Positions 3,919 through 5,031 of a DNA stretch of 5,031 bases are shown in pieces (the stretch's first letter is position 1; each line of letters opens with the position of its first letter). The stretch is from Nitrospiria bacterium (GTDB taxonomy: Bacteria > Nitrospirota > Nitrospiria > Nitrospirales > UBA8639), in the NCBI GenBank assembly GCA_030430725.1, contig JAUIKP010000291.1:1-5031 (forward strand), given 5' to 3'. The notes under the pieces were generated by a model. That model did not search any database, was not told the origin of the DNA, and saw only the letters and a list, made by a program, of their open reading frames with translations. The position numbers were made by a program, and so were the translations under genes.

Positions 3919-4944
3919 ATGACCACCCCCCACACCCAAACAGAACAGCTAACGCTTTCCAGGAGGCAATTGCTGCAGGCCTGTTTAATCGGAGGAGGAT
4001 TAGCTGTTTCAGGTTTTTCCCTGCTTCATTGGTTGACAGCCCCACGGCTCACCGCTCAAACGTTCATCGGTCATGCGGAAACATATAATACAGACTTGGC
4101 GAAACTCATTCGCCAAGGGTTCAAAGAATTGGGGATCACCCCATTAGAGATCAAAGGAAAACGCATTTTGTTAAAACCCAATTTGGTTGAACCACACCAA
4201 TCCATATCGCATATCAATACCCATCCCCTGATCGTTCGTGGAGCTGTCGAGGCGTTCCTCTCTATGGGTGCGGGATCTGTCGTCGTGGCTGAAGGGCCCG
4301 GACATCGCCACGATACTCTTCTGGTCTTGGAGGAATCCGGCTTGGCAGATGTGCTGTACGAAGACCGTATCCCCTTTCAAGATTTGAATACAATGGAAGG
4401 GGTAATCATGCCCAACCTGGGTGGGCAGACAAGTCTGAATTCATTGACCTTTCCTCGAATTGTCAAAGAAGTCGATTGGGTTGTCTCGCTCGCCAAGATG
4501 AAAACACACCATTGGGCTGGAGCGACCCTGTCCATGAAAAACTTTTTTGGTGTGATGCCCGGAAATTATTACGGATGGCCGAAGAACGTGTTACACCATG
4601 CTGGAATCCCACAATCCATCGTGGATATCAATGCCACGCTCAAGCCTCATTTTGCCATTGTCGACGGCATCATCGGAATGGAAGGGGATGGTCCGATAAT
4701 GGGGACACCTGTCCAATCCGGAGTCCTCGTTATGGGAAGGAATCTCCCGGCTGTTGATGCAACCTGTTGCCGGATTATGGGAATTAATCCAGATAAAATC
4801 GAATACCTTCGGAATGCCGACCAGTGGCTAGGTCCCATTCACGAATCGTGGATAGAACAACGCGGAGAATCCTGGGAACACGTCTACCGCCCTTTCGCCC
4901 TGGTCCCGGAGATTCCCGCCCACCAAGGAATTCGTCTCACCTAG
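3919..4944 (+). CDS. DUF362 domain protein with Tat signal peptide
   Basis: A 341-residue DUF362 protein of unknown function, probably exported folded through the Tat pathway. The N-terminus has LSRRQLLQ (13-20) with the twin arginines Arg15-Arg16, a hydrophobic stretch (21-38), and a plausible cleavage after LTA (44-46). Conserved DUF362 segments follow in order: LLKPNLVEP (84-92), a Gly/Ala-rich GAGSVVVAEGPG (117-128), AKMKTHHWAGATLSMKNFFG (192-211), IVDGIIGMEGDGPIMGTP (247-264) and DATCCRIMGINP (280-291). Length fits a single-domain member; there is no added ferredoxin-like 4Fe-4S domain. Cysteines are limited to Cys22 in the signal and the Cys283-Cys284 pair. The start has only a weak purine tract upstream (AGGAAAAAG, 3902-3910). 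It lies 25 bases after the toroid gene with no terminator between. The twin-arginine signal suggests folding or cofactor loading in the cytoplasm before export. No reaction should be inferred. Confidence 0.85.
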   Translation: MTTPHTQTEQLTLSRRQLLQACLIGGGLAVSGFSLLHWLTAPRLTAQTFIGHAETYNTDLAKLIRQGFKELGITPLEIKGKRILLKPNLVEPHQSISHINTHPLIVRGAVEAFLSMGAGSVVVAEGPGHRHDTLLVLEESGLADVLYEDRIPFQDLNTMEGVIMPNLGGQTSLNSLTFPRIVKEVDWVVSLAKMKTHHWAGATLSMKNFFGVMPGNYYGWPKNVLHHAGIPQSIVDINATLKPHFAIVDGIIGMEGDGPIMGTPVQSGVLVMGRNLPAVDATCCRIMGINPDKIEYLRNADQWLGPIHESWIEQRGESWEHVYRPFALVPEIPAHQGIRLT

Positions 4945-5011
4945 CGAACACCACATTTTTGATGATTTTCAGGACGTTCCTATCCTGGGTCAGAAGTCCT
5001 CTTTCGTGCAT

Positions 5012-5031
5012 ATGTCAGATAAACCCTCCCA
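5012..5031 (+). CDS. Possible start of a further downstream gene (partial, weak)
   Basis: ATG at 5012 begins MSDKPS and runs off the right edge without a stop. An in-frame GTG lies at 5006. There is no good Shine-Dalgarno site; AGAAG (4992-4996) is the nearest purine tract. A competing open frame starts at ATG 4962, also with no ribosome site. No terminator separates this from the DUF362 stop, so a third operon gene is plausible, but seven codons are too few to identify it. Confidence 0.2.

Noticed and set aside
1..5031. CRISPR array, tRNA, rRNA, or transposase gene
   Set aside because: No regularly spaced direct repeats, no cloverleaf or ribosomal RNA sequence, and no transposase-like reading frame was seen on either strand.

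Overview
The window looks like chromosomal DNA of a free-living Gram-negative bacterium of roughly 50% GC. A Tad/Flp pilin, a class-I cyclic-di-GMP riboswitch, a Tat-exported DUF362 protein and an alpha/alpha-toroid (terpene-cyclase-like) protein together are reminiscent of Nitrospirota or Desulfobacterota. That placement is inference: no ribosomal or other marker gene is present.

Layout. (1) Bases 1-77, minus strand: the first 25 codons of a Flp/Fap-type pilin, running off the left edge. Its leader (about 78-250) holds a recognisable GEMM-I cyclic-di-GMP aptamer, then a hairpin and a clear Shine-Dalgarno site. Two dyads and a weak promoter candidate lie further upstream (400-458). (2) Bases about 460-1327: almost 0.9 kb with no convincing gene, containing copy A of a diverged repeat of about 200 bp and several perfect inverted repeats. 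(3) Bases 1328-2338, plus strand: a multi-pass membrane PAP2_3 (Aur1/Ipt1-like) phosphatase or phosphotransferase. (4) Bases 2339-2975: a second gene-poor stretch with a terminator-like hairpin, a REP-like palindrome, copy B of the repeat in the same orientation, and a bulged hairpin just before the next gene. (5) Bases 2976-4944, plus strand: a two-gene operon with a 25-base gap, encoding a short alpha/alpha-toroid protein with QW-like repeats and a Tat-signal DUF362 protein. (6) The last 87 bases are the 3' flank, perhaps with the first codons of another gene.

How the parts may work together. The pilin is probably under post-transcriptional cyclic-di-GMP control, linking surface attachment to the second messenger. 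The toroid and DUF362 proteins are almost certainly co-transcribed; their shared biochemical role is unknown. The PAP2_3 gene suggests lipid or polyprenyl-phosphate chemistry, but repeat-rich DNA separates it from the operon, so joint function is only a possibility. The strongest observations are the riboswitch-pilin pairing, the two colinear repeat copies bracketing the PAP2_3 gene, and the uncharacterised toroid/DUF362 pair.
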